Part shown: positions 53,833 through 63,926 of the stretch, in pieces
How positions within the stretch are numbered: the first letter of the stretch is position 1
Layout of the letters: each line of letters opens with the position of its first letter
Assembly (NCBI RefSeq): GCF_900141665.1
Contig: NZ_FQYI01000002.1
Coordinates: 62,001 to 126,000, forward strand
Origin: Cruoricaptor ignavus
GTDB lineage: Bacteria > Bacteroidota > Bacteroidia > Flavobacteriales > Weeksellaceae
Reading direction: 5' to 3'
DNA: 64,000 nt
Translations under genes and position numbers: made by a program
The notes under the pieces: generated by a model
Told to the model about the DNA's origin: nothing
Database searches by the model: none
What the model saw: the letters and a program-made list of their open reading frames with translations, nothing else

Positions 53833-55329
53833 TCACTCGTCAGTGTACTTTATATCCGGACCTTTTGGAACCGGATATTTTTCTGTAAAACAGCCAAAAC
53901 AATGGTTGGTGCTTCCTAAAATTTCTATCAAATTTTCAACGCTTAAAAACTCGAGGCTATCAACATCAAGGTATTTTCGAAGCTCATCCTGAGACATATT
54001 CGCTGAGATCAAATCATCCTTGGTGGGCGTATCTATGCCGAGATAGCAGGGCGCGATAATGGGCGGCGAAACGCTTCGGAAATGAATTTCTTTCACGCCT
54101 GCATCTTTCAGGATTTTCACCAGCCGTTTGGAGGTGGTGCCGCGCACGATGGAATCATCGATGATTACCACCCTTTTGCCCCTAATTTCCGAAATAATAG
54201 GGTTAAGTTTGAGGTTTACTATCCGCTCCCTCATTTCCTGAGTGGGGATGATAAAACTTCTTCCGATGTAGCGGTTTTTAATAAGTACCGGGCGGAACGG
54301 AATACCGGAAGCTCTGGAAAACCCCACCGCAGCTGGCACCCCTGAGTCTGGGACGCCGATGACGATATCCGCATCCACGGGTGCCTGCTCCCAGATCTTC
54401 TCACCGGATTTTTCGCGGATTTCGTGTACATTGATGCCCTCCAGATCGCTGTCCGGTCTTGCAAAATAGATGTATTCAAAGGCGCAAATGTGCAATTGGC
54501 AATCCGCTTTTACGAGATACGATTGCAGGCCCTCATCATTCTCAGAGGTGAAAACAATTTCCCCGGGCTTTATATCGCGGATGTACTTTGCCCCCACAGC
54601 GTCAAGCGCCGCGGTTTCGGATGCGGCTACGAAAGTCTGCTCACCGATTTTCCCCAAAACCAGCGGCCTAATACCGTGTGGATCTCGGAATGCAAAGAAT
54701 TTATTTCTGGTAATCCCAACCACAGAATAGGCCCCTGTTATCTTTTCCATCGTAGCCTTTATGGCTCCCCTAAGCCCAAGATCCAGATTTTTCTGAATCA
54801 GCCTTAAGATTACTTCTGAATCCGAAGTCGCCTGAAATTCTACTCCCTCTGCCTCCATCTCCTTCCTCAGCGGAGCCGCGTTGGTAAGATTACCGTTGTG
54901 GGCAATGGACAAGATTATCTGATCATACTCATTTTTAGCAAAAAACGGCTGGAAGTTATACTTTTTCTTGTCACCTGCAGTAGTGTAACGCGTGTGGCCA
55001 ATTACGGCGTTGCCCATAAAGCGCTCCGGGTTCTCTATCGTGCGGTAGACATCCAGCACCAGGCCCTCTTCTTTTATGTTGGAAATTTTCCCTTCCCTTA
55101 GTGCGGAAATCCCGCACGCCTCCTGCCCCCTGTGCTGAAGCGCAAACAGCCCGAACTGCGAAAGAGAAAATGTATCAATGTTATCAGGTGAATAGAGTCC
55201 GAAAATGCCGCATTCTTCCCTAGGCGCGTCGAGGAATTCCTCGCTTTTTGTACGAAATAAATTTCTTCCATATGGCCTCCCGGCAAAAACGGATTTATAG
55301 GTTTTCTTTAAATCTTCTGAATTCTTCAT
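53833..55329 (-). CDS. purF: Amidophosphoribosyltransferase
   Basis: First committed purine step: PRPP plus glutamine gives phosphoribosylamine. The 498-residue protein has the N-terminal glutaminase nucleophile in REECGIFGLYSPDN (Cys40), preceded by a propeptide-like leader, and HRGQEACGISAL. The C-terminal PRTase domain has the PRPP loop VVIIDDSIVRGTTSKRLV and PDSGVPAAVGFSRASGIPF. A processed leader and iron-sulfur cluster are known for B. subtilis-type PurF; cysteines for such a cluster are plausible in the C-terminal part (CYLGID, CFGCF). Transcribed after purC with a 6-base gap. Confidence 0.96.
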   Translation of the reverse strand: MKNSEDLKKTYKSVFAGRPYGRNLFRTKSEEFLDAPREECGIFGLYSPDNIDTFSLSQFGLFALQHRGQEACGISALREGKISNIKEEGLVLDVYRTIENPERFMGNAVIGHTRYTTAGDKKKYNFQPFFAKNEYDQIILSIAHNGNLTNAAPLRKEMEAEGVEFQATSDSEVILRLIQKNLDLGLRGAIKATMEKITGAYSVVGITRNKFFAFRDPHGIRPLVLGKIGEQTFVAASETAALDAVGAKYIRDIKPGEIVFTSENDEGLQSYLVKADCQLHICAFEYIYFARPDSDLEGINVHEIREKSGEKIWEQAPVDADIVIGVPDSGVPAAVGFSRASGIPFRPVLIKNRYIGRSFIIPTQEMRERIVNLKLNPIISEIRGKRVVIIDDSIVRGTTSKRLVKILKDAGVKEIHFRSVSPPIIAPCYLGIDTPTKDDLISANMSQDELRKYLDVDSLEFLSVENLIEILGSTNHCFGCFTEKYPVPKGPDIKYTDE

Positions 55330-55335
55330 TTCGTT

Positions 55336-56055
55336 TTAAGCATTCAGTGCGGTTTGCAGGCGGCTGTAAATTTCCTCATAGGCTTCGGTCACCTCTCCCA
55401 GGTCCCTGCGGAAGCGGTCTTTGTCGAGTTTTTTCATTGTATCCTTGTCCCAAAGCCTGCAGGTATCCGGGGAGATTTCATCGGCTAGCACAATTTTACC
55501 ATCAGAAGTTTTTCCCAATTCAATTTTAAAATCCACAAGGATGATGTTCATTTTATCAAAAAGTCCCGTCAGCAGGTCATTGATTCTAGCAGTCATCGTA
55601 TACATTTCTTTCAGCTCATCGTAGGTTGCCGCGCCGAGAAATACTGCGTGATGATCGTTGATAAGCGGGTCGCCAAGCTCATCTTTTTTATAGCAAAGGT
55701 CGAAAATGGTCACCGGAGCTTTTATGCCTTCCTCTACCCCTAGGCGCTGCGCCATACTGCCTGCGGCATAGTTCCTTACTACCATCTCCAGGGGGATTAT
55801 TTCCACCCTTTTCACCAGCTGTTCCCTCTCGTCCAGTTTTTTTATAAAATGTGTGGGGATGCCATTAGCTGATAAGTAGTTGAAAATCAGTGTTGAAATA
55901 GCGTTGTTCAGCTCGCCCTTCCTGTCGAACTGCCCCTTTTTCTGCGCATTGAAGGCAGTGGCGTCATCCTTAAAACGGACAATCACTTCTTCAGGATTCT
56001 CAGTTTCAAAAACCTGCTTCGCCTTTCCTTCGTAGAGCATTTTACCTTTAGTCAT
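55336..56055 (-). CDS. purC: SAICAR synthase (phosphoribosylaminoimidazole-succinocarboxamide synthase)
   Basis: Couples CAIR with aspartate using ATP. The 239-residue protein has the expected start (MLYEGKAKQVFETENPEEVIVRFKDDATAFNAQKKGQFD), EIIPLEMVVRNYAAGSMAQRLG, LVDFKIELGK and LADEISPDTCRLWDKDT, normal for bacterial PurC. It is the first gene of purC-purF on the minus strand; together with purB-purL elsewhere in the window, four purine genes are present as two separate pairs. Confidence 0.97.
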   Translation of the reverse strand: MTKGKMLYEGKAKQVFETENPEEVIVRFKDDATAFNAQKKGQFDRKGELNNAISTLIFNYLSANGIPTHFIKKLDEREQLVKRVEIIPLEMVVRNYAAGSMAQRLGVEEGIKAPVTIFDLCYKKDELGDPLINDHHAVFLGAATYDELKEMYTMTARINDLLTGLFDKMNIILVDFKIELGKTSDGKIVLADEISPDTCRLWDKDTMKKLDKDRFRRDLGEVTEAYEEIYSRLQTALNA

Positions 56056-56130
56056 AATTCGCGCCTTTTTGGATTGCAGACTCTTACTTTTTTATTTAAA
56101 ACTAGAAAAATAAAAACTAAACTTTTACTT

Positions 56131-56166
56131 AAAAAAAATCAGGAACAATCAAATTAGTCCCTGATT
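56131..56166 (-). terminator. Terminator after tRNA-Ala
   Basis: On the minus strand AAATCAGG and CCTGATTT (56159-56166 with 56136-56143) form an 8-bp stem followed by eight T. It lies 43 bases downstream of the tRNA. Confidence 0.75.
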
Positions 56167-56208
56167 TAGTCCCGCCAACTTCTTTACTCCATTTTATAGG
56201 GTGTCTCG

Positions 56209-56282
56209 TGGAGAATACGGGATTCGAACCCGTGACCTTTTGACTGCCAGTCAAACGCGCTAGCCAACTGCGCTAATTCCCC
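56209..56282 (-). tRNA. tRNA-Ala (anticodon GGC)
   Basis: The minus strand folds as a complete 74-base cloverleaf. Acceptor stem GGGGAAT/ATTCTCC contains the G3-U70 wobble pair that identifies alanine tRNA. The anticodon stem is TTTGA/TCAAA with loop CTGGCAG, giving anticodon GGC for codon GCC. T-arm GGTTCGAATCC is present. The 3' CCA is not encoded. It lies between the efflux gene end at 56326 and purC, with its own terminator. Confidence 0.95.
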
Positions 56283-56325
56283 TATTTACAGACCGCTAAT
56301 TTAAAAATTTTTTACAAATCTCCAA

Positions 56326-57738
56326 TCACTTCCAGCCACCGCCTAAAGCACGGTAAAGTTCAACGCTTGCGTTCAGTTTGCTGAATTTCGCATTAGCAAT
56401 GCTCAGCTCGGCATTTAGAGAATTTACCGTGGCGTTCAGCACTTCCAAATAATTCGCCATACCGTAATTTACGAGTTCCTGGGAATATTCCACAGAACGG
56501 CGGTAGTTCTCCGCTTCCTTCTGCTTCAGCGCAATTATCGGGTCTTGCATCTCATAGGTTTTAATCGCATCCGAAACTTCCTTGCCGGCTTGCAGCACGG
56601 TTTTCCGGAAATTCAGCATTGCTTTTTCACGCTCTGCCACAGCTACTTCGTACTGCGTTCTTATTTGCCTTCGCTGAAAAATCGGTGCGGTAAGCCCTGC
56701 CGTCAAGTTTCCGAAAAGAGAATTCACACTGAAAAAATCATCAAACTGCGAGCTCTGAATTCCGCCAGAGCCTGTAAGGCGAAGCGTAGGGTAAAACGCC
56801 GCCTTTGCAGCATTCCGAAGTTCGTAGGCATTTATCAGGTTAAATTCCGCCTGCATCACATCAGGCCTGTGGCTCAGCATTGCTGCAGGATAGCCCGCCG
56901 AAATCTGCACCGGTGGGTTTTGCGCATCCAGCGTTCCGCGGTCTACCCTTTTTCCGGGCTCACCTTTCAGCAGATTGAAAGTATTTTCCAGCTGAAAAAT
57001 CTGCAAATCCACATTTATCAAAAGTGATTCTGCACTGAAAACCAGCGCTTCGCTCTGCTGCACGGCAACTTCCGTTAAAATCCCAGCTTCTTTCAGCGCC
57101 TTGGTTGTCGCAAGATTTTTTCTGCGAATGGCGATGGTTTCGTTGATGACGCGCTTTTGCTCATCCAAAGCCAGAAGATGATAATAGGCAGAAGCCAAGC
57201 TTGCAACCAGGGTGCTCTTCACCCTGCTGTGCGCCGAAACCACGGCAAAATACTGCGCCTGTTGTGCTTTTTCCAGCGAACGAATTCTGCCGAAAATATC
57301 CGCTTCCCAGCCTAAATTTGCCGCAAGTCCGAACATATCGCTGTACTTCCTGCCCAACCCCATTTGCCGCGAAAGCTGTGAGTTTAGCGATGCCGTGCTC
57401 AGCGTATAATCTGCGCCTGCAGAAATCGTGGGTGCGTAGGCAGCCTTGCTTTGGTTGAGATAGGCTTCCGCCTGAACGATGTTCTGCTCTGCAATTCGGA
57501 TATCCTGATTGTTCTGCAAAGCTTGGGCGATGTGATTGCGCAAAATATCATCGGTGAAAAATTCCCGCCAGGAAAGCTGTGCCGCACCAAGGCTGTCTTT
57601 CGGCAGCTGATCTGTTCGGTACAGATGGGCTTCCGCGATGTTTGCCGGCCTTTCGTAATTTTCCCGAATGGCGCAGGAATTCATTACCAAAGCCAAAAAA
57701 AGGGCGGCGAATATTCTGCAATATTGATTATTGAGCAT
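56326..57738 (-). CDS. Outer membrane efflux lipoprotein (TolC/OprM family)
   Basis: A 470-residue outer membrane channel subunit. Lipoprotein signal ends in VMNSC (Cys22), as in OprM/NodT-type factors. The family has a double repeat of coiled-coil helices with conserved segments NIRIAEQ-type near residue 80, AYAPTISAGADYTLS, LGWEADIFGRIRSLEKAQQAQYFA and YPAAMLSHRPDVMQAEFNL. It is the third gene of a complete tripartite RND system (adaptor 60922-62148, permease 57760-60903, this), all minus strand, 21 bases after the permease stop. Confidence 0.94.
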   Translation of the reverse strand: MLNNQYCRIFAALFLALVMNSCAIRENYERPANIAEAHLYRTDQLPKDSLGAAQLSWREFFTDDILRNHIAQALQNNQDIRIAEQNIVQAEAYLNQSKAAYAPTISAGADYTLSTASLNSQLSRQMGLGRKYSDMFGLAANLGWEADIFGRIRSLEKAQQAQYFAVVSAHSRVKSTLVASLASAYYHLLALDEQKRVINETIAIRRKNLATTKALKEAGILTEVAVQQSEALVFSAESLLINVDLQIFQLENTFNLLKGEPGKRVDRGTLDAQNPPVQISAGYPAAMLSHRPDVMQAEFNLINAYELRNAAKAAFYPTLRLTGSGGIQSSQFDDFFSVNSLFGNLTAGLTAPIFQRRQIRTQYEVAVAEREKAMLNFRKTVLQAGKEVSDAIKTYEMQDPIIALKQKEAENYRRSVEYSQELVNYGMANYLEVLNATVNSLNAELSIANAKFSKLNASVELYRALGGGWK

Positions 57739-57759
57739 TGCTTTTCATTAATTTAAAAA

Positions 57760-60700
57760 TCATTCGGTCAGGTTTATTTCCTGCTTTTTCGGCGGGGAAA
57801 TTTTTTCCTGAATCCATTGGAAAATCACATACAGCACGGGAATTACTACCAAGCCGAAAAATGTTCCGATTAAAAGTCCGGCTGCTGCACCGGTACCAAT
57901 CGAGCGGTTTCCTACAGAACCTGTACCCGTTGCAAAAACTAGCGGAAGCATTCCGAAAATAAAGGCAAACGAAGTCATCAAAATCGGGCGAAGCCTTGCC
58001 TTCGCAGCATTGATGGCAGACATTGCCAGGGTTTCGCCGTGCCTTCTTCGCTGCACCGCAAATTCCACGATGAGGATGGCGTTTTTCGCGAGAAGCCCGA
58101 TGAGCATTATCATCGCGATTTGGAAGTAGATGTTGTTTTCCAAGCCGAAAACTCTCTGCCCGAAAAATGCCCCGATGACACCTAATGGCAATGATAGGAT
58201 GACGGCAAACGGAATGATGTAGCTTTCGTACTGCGCTGCCAGGATGAAATATACGAACAGGAAGCTTAGCAGAAATACCACGAAAGTTTGCGATCCGGCC
58301 TTTTGTTCTTCTTTGGAAAGACCCGTAAATTCCACGGTGTAATCGGCTGGCAGGGAAGTTTCCGCCGTTTCCTGAATGGCACGAAGCGCATCACCTGTGG
58401 AAAAACCGGGATTGTTCGCACCGGAAATACTCACCGAAGTGAAGAGGTTGTAACGCTCGATAGACTGCGGCCCGTAGGTTCTTTCCATCGTCACAAACTG
58501 GGAAACCGGCGCCATCTGTCCAGAATTTGTTCGCACGAAAATAGAATTCAGGCTTTCCGTATTTGCACGGCTTTCCGGCAGAGCCTGAATCATCACGCGG
58601 AATTGCTTGCCGTATTTCGTAAAGTCGGATGAGTAAATTCCGCCGATGTAACCCTGCATTGCAGAAAGAATATCGTTCACCGAAACGCCGCTTTCCTTGG
58701 CTAAAGGCACATTGATGCTGAGGAGATACTGCGGATAATTGGTGTTAAACGATGTGCTGGCAAACTGAATTTCCGGCCGCTGCATCAGCGCACCGATGAA
58801 CTGCTGAGAAACCATGCTAAGATTGGAAAGCTCACCACCAGACCTGTCCAGAAGAACGGCGGAGAAACCATCACTCGCACCAAAACCCGGGATGCTTGGC
58901 GGCGCGAAAAATACGAGCTTTGCATCCGGAAATTTCGCCGAAAGCGCAAAAAGTTTTTTCGTGATTTCATCCACAGATTCCGACTTGCCGCGCTCTTTGA
59001 AAGGCTTTAGCCTAACAAATGCCTGCCCGGCATTCGGTCCGTTTCCGGACATAAAGCCGCGGCTTGCCGTGAAGGTCACATTTTGCACACCGGGAATTTT
59101 CCGTGCCTCTTCCTGAAGGCCTTTCAGCACTGCATAGGTACGCTCCATCGAAGCTCCGGGCGGAAGCTGAACATCGGTAAAAATTATGCCGCGGTCTTCC
59201 TTCGGAACAAAGCCAGACTTCATAGTGCTGCTCGCCCACCAGAATGTAATGGCTCCCAAGATGAAGATGACCAGCGTAATCCACTTATGCCGAAGAAGAT
59301 AGGTGAACGCCCTGCCATAGCGCTGCGTAGCCTTGTTGAACGCCGTATTGAATTTAAAGAAAAACCTTTCCCGCCAGTTCATTTCGGCGTATTCTTTATG
59401 ATGCGCAGCGTTCGGTTTCAGTAAGAGTGCGCAGAGTACCGGGCTGAGTGTCAATGCATTAACCGCGGAAATTAATATCGCAAAAATCAGGGTAATGCCA
59501 AACTGCTGATAGAAAATCCCGGCAGGCCCGCTGAGAAATGTCACCGGAATGAAAACGGCTGCCATTACCAAAGTAATCGAGATGATGGCACCTGTAATTT
59601 TGTCCATCGCTTCCACAGTGGCTTTTTTCGCATCCGAAATGCCGTTTTCCATTTTTGCGTGAACGGCTTCCACCACAACTATGGCATCATCCACCACAAT
59701 ACCGATGGCAAGCACTAATGCAAAGAGTGTCAACAAGTTAAGGGAATAGCCCATTAAATTCAGGAAGAAAAATGAACCGATGATGGAAACGGGAACGGCA
59801 ATGGCAGGAATGAGCGTGGAACGGAAATCCTGCAGGAAGATGTACACCACCACGAAAACTAGGATAAAGGCTTCCAGCAGCGTTGTAGTCACTTTATTGA
59901 TGGATGCTTCCAGGAAATCGTTGGTATCGAAATTAATAGTGTAGCCCACACCTTTCGGCAGCGTTTTTTCGGTATTTTTCAGCAGCTGCTTGATGTCATT
60001 AATGATAACCTGAGCGTTGGAGCCCGGCGTTTGAAACACACCCATACTGATTGCACGCCTTCCGTTATTTTCGCCTACACCGTTGTAATTCAGCGCAGCG
60101 AGCTCCACTTTTGCCACATCTTTCAGGCGAAGGAATTGCCCATTGCCCAGCGCTTTCAGGATGATGTTCTCAAAATCCTGCTCTTCATTCAGCTTACCTT
60201 TATAATTGATGATGTACTGGAAGGACGAGCCGCTGTTTTGCCCGAGCTGTCCGGCAGCTGCTTCACGGGATTGCTCGTTGATTGCCGCATTCACATCGGA
60301 AGGCTGAAGGCCGTAGGCTGCCATTTTCACAGGATCCAGCCAGATTCTCATCGAGTAAGATTTCCCTCCGAAAACCAGGGCTTCGCCCACACCATTTACC
60401 CTTTGCATCGCCGGAACAATGTTGATATTCATATAGTTCTGCAGCCAGACCTCGTTCAGATTCGGATCCTCGGAGTAAAACGAAAGGAACATCAGCGCAC
60501 TGGTCTGCTGCTTCTGAACAACCACGCCTGCTCTTGTAACATCGGCAGGAAGTAGCGGCATCGCCCGCTGCACTTTGTTCTGCACATTCACCGCCGCAAT
60601 ATCAGGGTCGGTTCCCTGCTTGAAAAACACCTGAATCCTCGCAGAGCCATCGTTACCGGCACTAGATGTAATGTAGTCCATATTTTCCACGCCGTTCACC

Positions 60701-60903
60701 TGCTCTTCAATCGGGATTACCACGGAATTCATCACCGTTCTGGCATTGGCACCAGTGTAATTGGCTGAAATACTTACAGTTGGCGGCGCAATATCGGGAT
60801 ACTGCGTAACGGGCAAACTGCGAAGGCCGAGCAAACCAAGAACGACGATGATGATGGAAACCACCGTGGAAAGCACCGGCCGATTAATGAATTTTCTTAC
60901 CAT
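57760..60903 (-). CDS. RND multidrug efflux permease (HAE-1, AcrB-like)
   Basis: A 1047-residue inner-membrane proton-driven pump. The start VRKFINRPVLSTVVSIIIVVLGLLGL, the TM4 region LAIGIVVDDAIVVVEAVHAKMENG with paired aspartates, SGPAGIFYQQFGITLIFAILIS, and PILMTSFAFIFGMLPLVFATGTG are typical of the HAE-1 class. The large periplasmic loops and 12 TM helices are in the expected places. Length matches the family. Substrates are probably amphiphilic drugs, but cannot be read from the sequence. 18 bases separate it from the adaptor gene. Confidence 0.96.
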   Translation of the reverse strand: MVRKFINRPVLSTVVSIIIVVLGLLGLRSLPVTQYPDIAPPTVSISANYTGANARTVMNSVVIPIEEQVNGVENMDYITSSAGNDGSARIQVFFKQGTDPDIAAVNVQNKVQRAMPLLPADVTRAGVVVQKQQTSALMFLSFYSEDPNLNEVWLQNYMNINIVPAMQRVNGVGEALVFGGKSYSMRIWLDPVKMAAYGLQPSDVNAAINEQSREAAAGQLGQNSGSSFQYIINYKGKLNEEQDFENIILKALGNGQFLRLKDVAKVELAALNYNGVGENNGRRAISMGVFQTPGSNAQVIINDIKQLLKNTEKTLPKGVGYTINFDTNDFLEASINKVTTTLLEAFILVFVVVYIFLQDFRSTLIPAIAVPVSIIGSFFFLNLMGYSLNLLTLFALVLAIGIVVDDAIVVVEAVHAKMENGISDAKKATVEAMDKITGAIISITLVMAAVFIPVTFLSGPAGIFYQQFGITLIFAILISAVNALTLSPVLCALLLKPNAAHHKEYAEMNWRERFFFKFNTAFNKATQRYGRAFTYLLRHKWITLVIFILGAITFWWASSTMKSGFVPKEDRGIIFTDVQLPPGASMERTYAVLKGLQEEARKIPGVQNVTFTASRGFMSGNGPNAGQAFVRLKPFKERGKSESVDEITKKLFALSAKFPDAKLVFFAPPSIPGFGASDGFSAVLLDRSGGELSNLSMVSQQFIGALMQRPEIQFASTSFNTNYPQYLLSINVPLAKESGVSVNDILSAMQGYIGGIYSSDFTKYGKQFRVMIQALPESRANTESLNSIFVRTNSGQMAPVSQFVTMERTYGPQSIERYNLFTSVSISGANNPGFSTGDALRAIQETAETSLPADYTVEFTGLSKEEQKAGSQTFVVFLLSFLFVYFILAAQYESYIIPFAVILSLPLGVIGAFFGQRVFGLENNIYFQIAMIMLIGLLAKNAILIVEFAVQRRRHGETLAMSAINAAKARLRPILMTSFAFIFGMLPLVFATGTGSVGNRSIGTGAAAGLLIGTFFGLVVIPVLYVIFQWIQEKISPPKKQEINLTE

Positions 60904-60921
60904 AAATGGAAATTTTCGGGA

Positions 60922-62148
60922 TTAAAACACGGGCTTTATCGCCGAAATTATTGAGTCGAAATTTTTAGGCTGAGACTTCACCGCCGTTCCGGGGCGCAGC
61001 GTTCCCAGGCCTTCGGCAATTACTTTCTGCCCAGGTTTTACGCCGCCGCTCAGCACCGCCATATTGTTCACCCGGTCTGCAAGCTGTACGGAAATGTTTC
61101 GCGCCGTATCCTTATCCACGGTGTAAACATAGGTGATGCCCTGCTGTTCGTAGGTTGCAGTTTCCGGCACCACCATTACTCTTTCATAAGTTTTCGGGAT
61201 ACGGATCGTGCCGCTGTTTCCGTTGCTCAAAAGTTTGTTCGGATTAATGAAGGACACACGGAATTGAATCGTTCCTGATCGCGAATCAATCTGCCCTGTT
61301 ACCGCTTCTATCCTACCCTTTTTAGGGTAGGTTTCGCCGTTTGCCAACACAAGCTCTGCATTGGGAAGGTTGCGAAGTTTTTCCGGCAAGGTGGCACCGT
61401 AGGAATTTTTCAGAAAGTCCAGATATTCCTTTTCATTCATCGAAAAGTAGGCGTAAATTTCATTCGTGTCCGAAACCGTGGTAAGAGGCGTAGGATCTGC
61501 AGGGCCTACCAAACTTCCGACACGCAAAGGCAACTTCCCTACGATTCCGGAAATCGGCGCACGAATCACGGAATAATCAATGTTCGCCTGCACACCTTTC
61601 AAATTGGCTCTCGCCTGAGAAACGCCTGCTACAGCCTGTTTCCGTGCAGCTTCTGCCTGCTGCAGCTGTGCTTTTGCCCGGGATAGATTTGCCTGGGCAG
61701 TTTGCAGCTGAACATTGGAAATAATGTTTTTCTCAACCAAAGGCCGAAGTTTATCCACCTCTACCTGTGCAGCATTCACCGCAGATTTGGCGGCGCTTAC
61801 ATTGGCTTCCGCCGCAGAAACCATCGATTGCGCTGAGCCTATGCCTGCCTGTGCAGCAGCAGCATTTTCATTTAAAGTATTGGTTTCCAAGCGGAAAAGC
61901 GGCTGGCCTTTCACCACATACTGACCTTCATCCACAAGAACCTGGGTAATGTAGCCCTGAATTTTCGCGCGCACATCATTGTTCGTTCTGCCCTGGATGC
62001 TCGCCGGGAAAGATTGGTAGCCGGTAACATCGCGCACCTGAACTTCCACCGTGGAAACCGGTTTTGGTGCATCCATCCTTGGTTGCTCTTTTTTGCAAGA
62101 AATTAAAGAAATTGCGGCAATTAAAAGCGCGGAAAGATTTTTCTTCAT
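60922..62148 (-). CDS. RND efflux membrane-fusion adaptor (AcrA/MexA-type lipoprotein)
   Basis: A 408-residue periplasmic adaptor. I chose ATG 62148 (MKKNLSALLIAAISLISC) because it gives a correct lipoprotein signal with Cys18; an in-frame ATG four codons upstream is possible. The lipoyl/hairpin region includes YQSFPASIQGRTNNDVRAKIQGYITQV, a long coiled-coil (AAQAGIGSAQSMVSAAEANVSAAK and following) and IDYSVIRAPISGIVGKLPLRVGSLV, all diagnostic of AcrA-type proteins. First gene of the tripartite operon; no regulator (TetR or MarR) is adjacent. Confidence 0.95.
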   Translation of the reverse strand: MKKNLSALLIAAISLISCKKEQPRMDAPKPVSTVEVQVRDVTGYQSFPASIQGRTNNDVRAKIQGYITQVLVDEGQYVVKGQPLFRLETNTLNENAAAAQAGIGSAQSMVSAAEANVSAAKSAVNAAQVEVDKLRPLVEKNIISNVQLQTAQANLSRAKAQLQQAEAARKQAVAGVSQARANLKGVQANIDYSVIRAPISGIVGKLPLRVGSLVGPADPTPLTTVSDTNEIYAYFSMNEKEYLDFLKNSYGATLPEKLRNLPNAELVLANGETYPKKGRIEAVTGQIDSRSGTIQFRVSFINPNKLLSNGNSGTIRIPKTYERVMVVPETATYEQQGITYVYTVDKDTARNISVQLADRVNNMAVLSGGVKPGQKVIAEGLGTLRPGTAVKSQPKNFDSIISAIKPVF

Positions 62149-62186
62149 TTGAATTTTCATTAACAGAAAAATTTCAAGTATGCAAA

Positions 62187-62214
62187 ATAAAAAAAGTCCG
62201 GTAGAAACCGAACT
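62187..62214 (-). terminator. Terminator after pstB
   Basis: On the minus strand AGTTCGGT/ACCGGACT (one G-U pair; 62207-62214 with 62195-62202) with loop TTCT is followed by a T run. It lies about 120 bases past the pstB stop, between pst and the efflux operon. The bases 62215-62332 hold a small GGCGTA/TACGCC hairpin (about 62262-62280) but no gene. Confidence 0.7.
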
Positions 62215-62332
62215 GTTTAACCAACTTTAAGAAAACTTAATACTATTTAAAGGTTGTTTTGGGCGTATTTATTACGCCAAGTATTGTGAATCGCGTCGTC
62301 TTGAAATAGCTTCTGGTTCTTACATCTAGACT

Positions 62333-63091
62333 CTACCCAAAAGCTCCGCGAATATAATTTTTGGTGAGCTCGTGTTGCGGATTTTCGAAAATCTGTTTGG
62401 TATCGCCAAATTCGATGACCTCCCCTAGATACATAAACGCCGTTTTGTCCGCCACACGCTGAGCCTGCTGCATATTGTGCGTTACGATTACGATGGTGAA
62501 ATCCTTTTTCAGCTCGTTAATCAGGTCTTCCACCTTTATCGTGGAAATCGGGTCCAATGCAGAGCACGGCTCATCCATAAGAATAACTTCCGGGCGAAGT
62601 GCCACGGTTCTTGCGATGCAGAGCCTTTGCTGCTGCCCGCCAGACATTCTTGTTGCTGGCTTTTTCAGGTCGTCCTTCACCTCGTCCCAAATGTAGCTTT
62701 CCTTTAGAGATTGCTCGATGATTGCTGGGCGGTCTTTTTCCGGTACGCCGTTGATTTTCAGGCCGTAATTGATGTTTTCGTAAATGCTTTTCGGGAAAGG
62801 GTTTGCCTTTTGGAAAACCATCCCGATTCTGCGGCGAAATTCTGTAACTGGAACTTTCGGATCGTAGATGTTCGTACCGTCAAGTCTAAAATCTCCCTCC
62901 ACTCTGGCTTCTGTATTAAGATCGTGCATACGGTTGAAGCAGCGCAAAAGGGTGGATTTGCCGCAACCTGAAGGGCCGATAAGCGCCGTTACTTCATGCT
63001 CTCTGAAATCTACGCTTGCATTTTTCAGCACTTGTTTTTCGCCAAACCAAAGATTGACATTATGACCAAAAAGTTTTATTTTATCGCTCAT
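62333..63091 (-). CDS. pstB: Phosphate ABC transporter ATP-binding protein
   Basis: ATPase of the high-affinity PstSCAB phosphate importer. The 252 residues have Walker [14 protein letters not shown]-loop [11 protein letters not shown], the ABC signature [13 protein letters not shown], Walker [14 protein letters not shown] and switch [13 protein letters not shown], all matching PstB. The N-terminal [20 protein letters not shown] is also typical. It overlaps the pstA stop by 11 bases (63081-63091). phoU is not seen in the 120 bases downstream. Confidence 0.97.
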   Translation of the reverse strand: MSDKIKLFGHNVNLWFGEKQVLKNASVDFREHEVTALIGPSGCGKSTLLRCFNRMHDLNTEARVEGDFRLDGTNIYDPKVPVTEFRRRIGMVFQKANPFPKSIYENINYGLKINGVPEKDRPAIIEQSLKESYIWDEVKDDLKKPATRMSGGQQQRLCIARTVALRPEVILMDEPCSALDPISTIKVEDLINELKKDFTIVIVTHNMQQAQRVADKTAFMYLGEVIEFGDTKQIFENPQHELTKNYIRGAFG

Positions 63092-63926
63092 TTTTCGTGT
63101 ATTTGTGACGGATGTAAAAGGCAGTAAGGCTCAGCAGGAATACTACGATGATAAGAACCAGCGCGGTGCCGTATGCCAGTGGCCGCACCTGCTCAATTGC
63201 CTGATGCTGGGTGGAAAGCATATAAAGGTGATATGGCAAAGCCATAAATTCCTGGTTAATATTTCCTGAATGCCCGGTGATGTAGAAGGCAACACCTGTA
63301 AAAAGTATCGGCGCAGTCTCCCCTGCTGCGCGGGAGAGAGTAAGCACCACACCGGTTAAAATCCCCGGCAGTGCTGAGGGAAGTACAACATCGCGGATGC
63401 TTTCAAACTGCGTGGAGCCGATGCCGAGCGCTGCTTCTCGCATTGAGTTGGGGATTCTTCTCAGGGCTTCTTCCGTGGTAGTAATGATGTATGGCAACGA
63501 CAGCAGCCCCAGCGTAAGCCCTGCGGAAAGCATAGAGGTGCCGAACCTTAGCCCCTGAACGAAAAGTGCCAGACCAAAAAGTCCGTAGATGATGGATGGC
63601 ACGCCGGACAGATTCCTTATCGATGCGCGGATGATTCTGGTGAGCCAGCCATCGTTTGCATATTCATTAAGGTAAATGGCGCAGCAAATTCCGAAGGGAA
63701 TACAGAAAACCGCTGTAAGTAAGGTGAGGAATACGGTACCCATTATTGCCGGCCATATTCCGCCGGCAGTCATAGCCTGTTTGGGAGTATCGGTTATAAA
63801 TTCCCAAGACAGTGCAGGAGCACCTTTGGTTACCAAATCCCAAACTATAATACCGAGGAAAAAAAGTACGGTTCCGGTGCAGAAAAGAAGCAGAAACCAC
63901 TCAAAAAATTTACTGAAAGCCTTCAT
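63081..63926 (-). CDS. pstA: Phosphate ABC transporter permease PstA
   Basis: Inner-membrane subunit of PstSCAB. The 281 residues have six hydrophobic helices and the permease EAA loop region ([33 protein letters not shown]), with [16 protein letters not shown] and [22 protein letters not shown] as PstA signatures. The start ATG directly follows the pstC stop (TAGATG), so translation is coupled. Confidence 0.96.
   Translation of the reverse strand: MKAFSKFFEWFLLLFCTGTVLFFLGIIVWDLVTKGAPALSWEFITDTPKQAMTAGGIWPAIMGTVFLTLLTAVFCIPFGICCAIYLNEYANDGWLTRIIRASIRNLSGVPSIIYGLFGLALFVQGLRFGTSMLSAGLTLGLLSLPYIITTTEEALRRIPNSMREAALGIGSTQFESIRDVVLPSALPGILTGVVLTLSRAAGETAPILFTGVAFYITGHSGNINQEFMALPYHLYMLSTQHQAIEQVRPLAYGTALVLIIVVFLLSLTAFYIRHKYTKNER

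Noticed and set aside
62262-62280. GGCGTA/TACGCC hairpin downstream of pstB considered as a terminator
   Set aside because: No T run follows in the minus direction; the better candidate lies at 62187-62214.
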